From positions 1 to 23,299 of IMG/VR virus record IMGVR_UViG_3300035228_000421: 23,299 bases of DNA; one strand, 5' to 3'. This document shows, piece after piece, positions 21,740-23,299 of the stretch. The notes under the pieces are model-generated. The model saw only the letters and a program-made list of their open reading frames with translations. It was not told the DNA's origin and ran no database searches. Source of the DNA: a virus. The number at the start of each line of letters is the position of its first letter. Position 1 is the first letter of the stretch. Position numbers and translations under genes: made by a program.

Positions 21740-21746
21740 ACCTCCT
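21740..21746 (-). promoter_or_regulatory. Strong Shine-Dalgarno for the major capsid gene
   Basis: AGGAGGT, a full anti-16S complement, 8 bases from the capsid ATG. It is the most complete site among the starts inspected and should raise capsid output. Confidence 0.8.
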
Positions 21747-21751
21747 AGTTA

Positions 21752-22336
21752 TCAAGTATCGGCGGTGACAGACATTGCAGCAGCATCAATCTCCAGAAGA
21801 GCAATACCACCAGCAGCACAGCTGCTCAACCAACGTGCGCCAGAGACCAAAAATGTCTTGCCTGCTTCCGCAGTCTTTCCGAACCTACCCAAGTAAGCCC
21901 CGTTCGATGAAACGGAAGCGGAATTTGTGTGGAACAGACGTACATCATCGCCAACAGCAACGGCGTGGGCGCTATACACATAAGCAATCCCTTCGCTAAG
22001 AATGTTGCAAGCCTTAGCTGTTGGATAACCCTTACGGCCATCAGCTGTTTTGGCGTCGTCGTCCAAAACAAACGTCAGACTGTCCAGAGCAATACCGACG
22101 ACCTGGGTAGCAGAAGCACCGGCAGGTAGTTTTGCGGACAGATCTGCAGAGCCAGATCCGTTGTTGATTACAGCATGTCCGAACGGAATAACCGCACCGG
22201 ACTCGTTTTCGTATGCGAGGGCTGTATAGGAAGCGGCATTGCCGAGCATTCCTTCGTGCCCTTTGGTCAAATTAAGCTCGTAAGAGCCCTGAACACCAGC
22301 CGGAGAACCGGTAGTGGTGGTGTAAGAAACTGCCAT
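21752..22336 (-). CDS. Capsid cement/decoration protein, Gp24-like (194 aa)
   Basis: MAVSYTTTTGSPAGVQGSYELNLTKGHEGMLGNAASYTALAYENESGAVIPFGHAVINNGSG begins the typical phage 'structural cement protein Gp24'-like sequence (GM---A--YT--SYE-E---I-FG--V). VVGIALDSLTF, GYPTAKACNILSEGIAYVYSAHAVAVGDDVRLFHTNS and FGKTAEAGKTFLVSGARWLSSCAAGGIALLEI make up the rest of the beta-tulip/trimer layout. Such proteins bind the head surface and stabilise it. Preceded by AGGAGA 8 bases from ATG. Located between the protease/scaffold and capsid genes, as in related head modules. Confidence 0.8.
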   Translation of the reverse strand: MAVSYTTTTGSPAGVQGSYELNLTKGHEGMLGNAASYTALAYENESGAVIPFGHAVINNGSGSADLSAKLPAGASATQVVGIALDSLTFVLDDDAKTADGRKGYPTAKACNILSEGIAYVYSAHAVAVGDDVRLFHTNSASVSSNGAYLGRFGKTAEAGKTFLVSGARWLSSCAAGGIALLEIDAAAMSVTADT

Positions 22337-22351
22337 TGATTTTTTCTCCTA

Positions 22352-23299
22352 TCAGGCGTGTGCGGAAAGATTTTTCTTCCAGCCGTTCAACAATTGATCG
22401 CGGTAGGAATCAGTTGCGTCGGATTTCTCGACAGCTTGCACCTGGGCAAGAGCTGCACGGACCTCAGCCACATTTGATCCATCTGCTTCGGGGACGAATT
22501 CAGAGTCATTCTTGATCTCCTCCTCATCCTCTGAAATGTCCTCCATTGCTGCAAGAACACCATCCAGAATTCCTAGAAGGTAGTCAGCGCTGGCGTCTTC
22601 ACGAGGTCCCTTTTCAAAGACATTCTCGTAAGCAATGGCCATGAGAGCTGCTTCGTCCTGACCGTCAAATTTGAATTGATCGGGAAGGATTGGGGCAAAT
22701 TTTTGTAGAGCTTGCAAACGCTTGTTCACTGCAGCATTAATGTCCGCAGCGTCGTCGCGTTGTTCATTTGCAGCAGTGGAGTCAACCAGTTGCTGCTCAA
22801 GTTCTTTAATACGCTCATTAGCCGCGTCAACGCGGTCCTGAACTTCAGACTTCTCAAGGTTCACGGATTGGATCTGGGCTTCCTGGGCATCCAGTTTTTG
22901 CTGGAATTCCGTCGCAGACCGCTCACTATCCTTCACGAATGAAGAGACGGCCCCAGCAACATCTGCAGGAAGTTCTAGTCCCATTCCGTCGATTTGAATG
23001 GTGGCCATGGTGATAAGTGGCGAATTCGACGGTGGTTCAATATCGGCAACCGCATCATTGCGATCGCACGAATCGAGTAGTAAACGAACATCTGATCCTG
23101 CACGGCCTCTCGGAACAACAGCGATGTGATTCGCTCGAATTGTTCTTTGAACGCCGTCGTAGGACTGTCCGTCAGGAGTTACACCAGGAGTCGGGTCGTA
23201 ATCAACGCGGTAACCCGCGCTTACTTCCTGAGCATCACCTCGTTCAATTTTGTTAATTGCGTCCTCATCAGTGATGACGACTGCAACTTCAACAAAACC
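22352..23299 (-). CDS. DUF2213-type prohead protease/scaffold protein, 5' end cut by window edge
   Basis: The frame stays open to the right edge: 315 residues are visible, and the true start is outside. Residues 1-75 give FVEVAVVITDEDAINKIERGDAQEVSAGYRVDYD...YDGVQRTIRANHIAVVPRGRAGSDVRLLLD, the DUF2213 core, with Ser in VSAGY and NH-A-VPRGRAG. This family sits beside capsid genes and is thought to be the prohead protease. From residue 98 (internal ATG at 23008) the rest is a long acidic, helical scaffold-like section: SVNLEKSEVQDRVDAANERIKELEQQL, then EDISEDEEEIKNDSE and a basic C-terminus (LLNGWKKNLSAHA). The frame passes the ATG at 23008 without a stop. No ribosome-binding site precedes it, so treating 23008 as the gene start would truncate the protein. 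Which residues are catalytic is my guess. Confidence 0.85.
   Translation of the reverse strand, partial: GFVEVAVVITDEDAINKIERGDAQEVSAGYRVDYDPTPGVTPDGQSYDGVQRTIRANHIAVVPRGRAGSDVRLLLDSCDRNDAVADIEPPSNSPLITMATIQIDGMGLELPADVAGAVSSFVKDSERSATEFQQKLDAQEAQIQSVNLEKSEVQDRVDAANERIKELEQQLVDSTAANEQRDDAADINAAVNKRLQALQKFAPILPDQFKFDGQDEAALMAIAYENVFEKGPREDASADYLLGILDGVLAAMEDISEDEEEIKNDSEFVPEADGSNVAEVRAALAQVQAVEKSDATDSYRDQLLNGWKKNLSAHA

Overview
The window is part of the late structural (head and tail) region of a tailed double-stranded DNA phage or prophage. Every credible gene lies on the minus strand, so transcription runs from right (23299) to left (1). Genes are packed with 1-8 base overlaps (often TAATG or ATGA) or gaps of a few bases to about 50. 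No gene-free stretch exceeds 60 bases. I see no tRNA, integrase, lysis, replication, IS or CRISPR sequence, so phage versus prophage cannot be decided. The tape measure and lambda-type tail-tip proteins point to a long flexible tail (siphovirus morphology). Base composition is moderate by eye. The host is not shown directly. The fibre-region proteins recall structural proteins of aquatic phages, especially cyanophages, but that is a weak inference.

Head module (23299 to about 20390): a DUF2213-type protease/scaffold protein cut by the right edge, a Gp24-like cement protein, a DUF2184-type major capsid protein behind the best Shine-Dalgarno in the window (AGGAGGT), and a small head-associated protein. 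Connector module (20390 to 18859): a DUF4054-type connector, a probable stopper/adaptor, an HK97-gp10-like tail-completion protein and a probable tail terminator. Tail shaft (18856 to 13885): major tail tube protein, a small unknown, a G/GT-type chaperone pair, and a 1055-residue tape measure protein. The chaperone pair carries a textbook -1 frameshift signal: GGGAAAC directly before the stop, then a 12-bp stem after a 7-base spacer.

Tail tip (13898 to 9052): gpM-like, an unrecognised 269-residue protein, gpL-like with four cysteines, a JAMM/JAB metallopeptidase-only version of gpK, and one 887-residue protein in which lambda gpI and gpJ are fused. The J part is shorter than lambda J, so host recognition probably moved downstream.

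Fibre/adhesion cassette (9048 to 1): small beta-rich proteins, a coiled-coil stalk protein, a protein with an apparent inserted FCCH-like module, two tandem paralogues (539 and 715 residues), a LamG/SPRY-like protein also with an apparent insert, a 613-residue mosaic tail fibre, and a small structural protein cut by the left edge. The most notable points are the intact frameshift signal, the gpI-gpJ fusion, the JAB-only gpK, the paralogous pair, and a recurring inserted module in three adjacent fibre genes.
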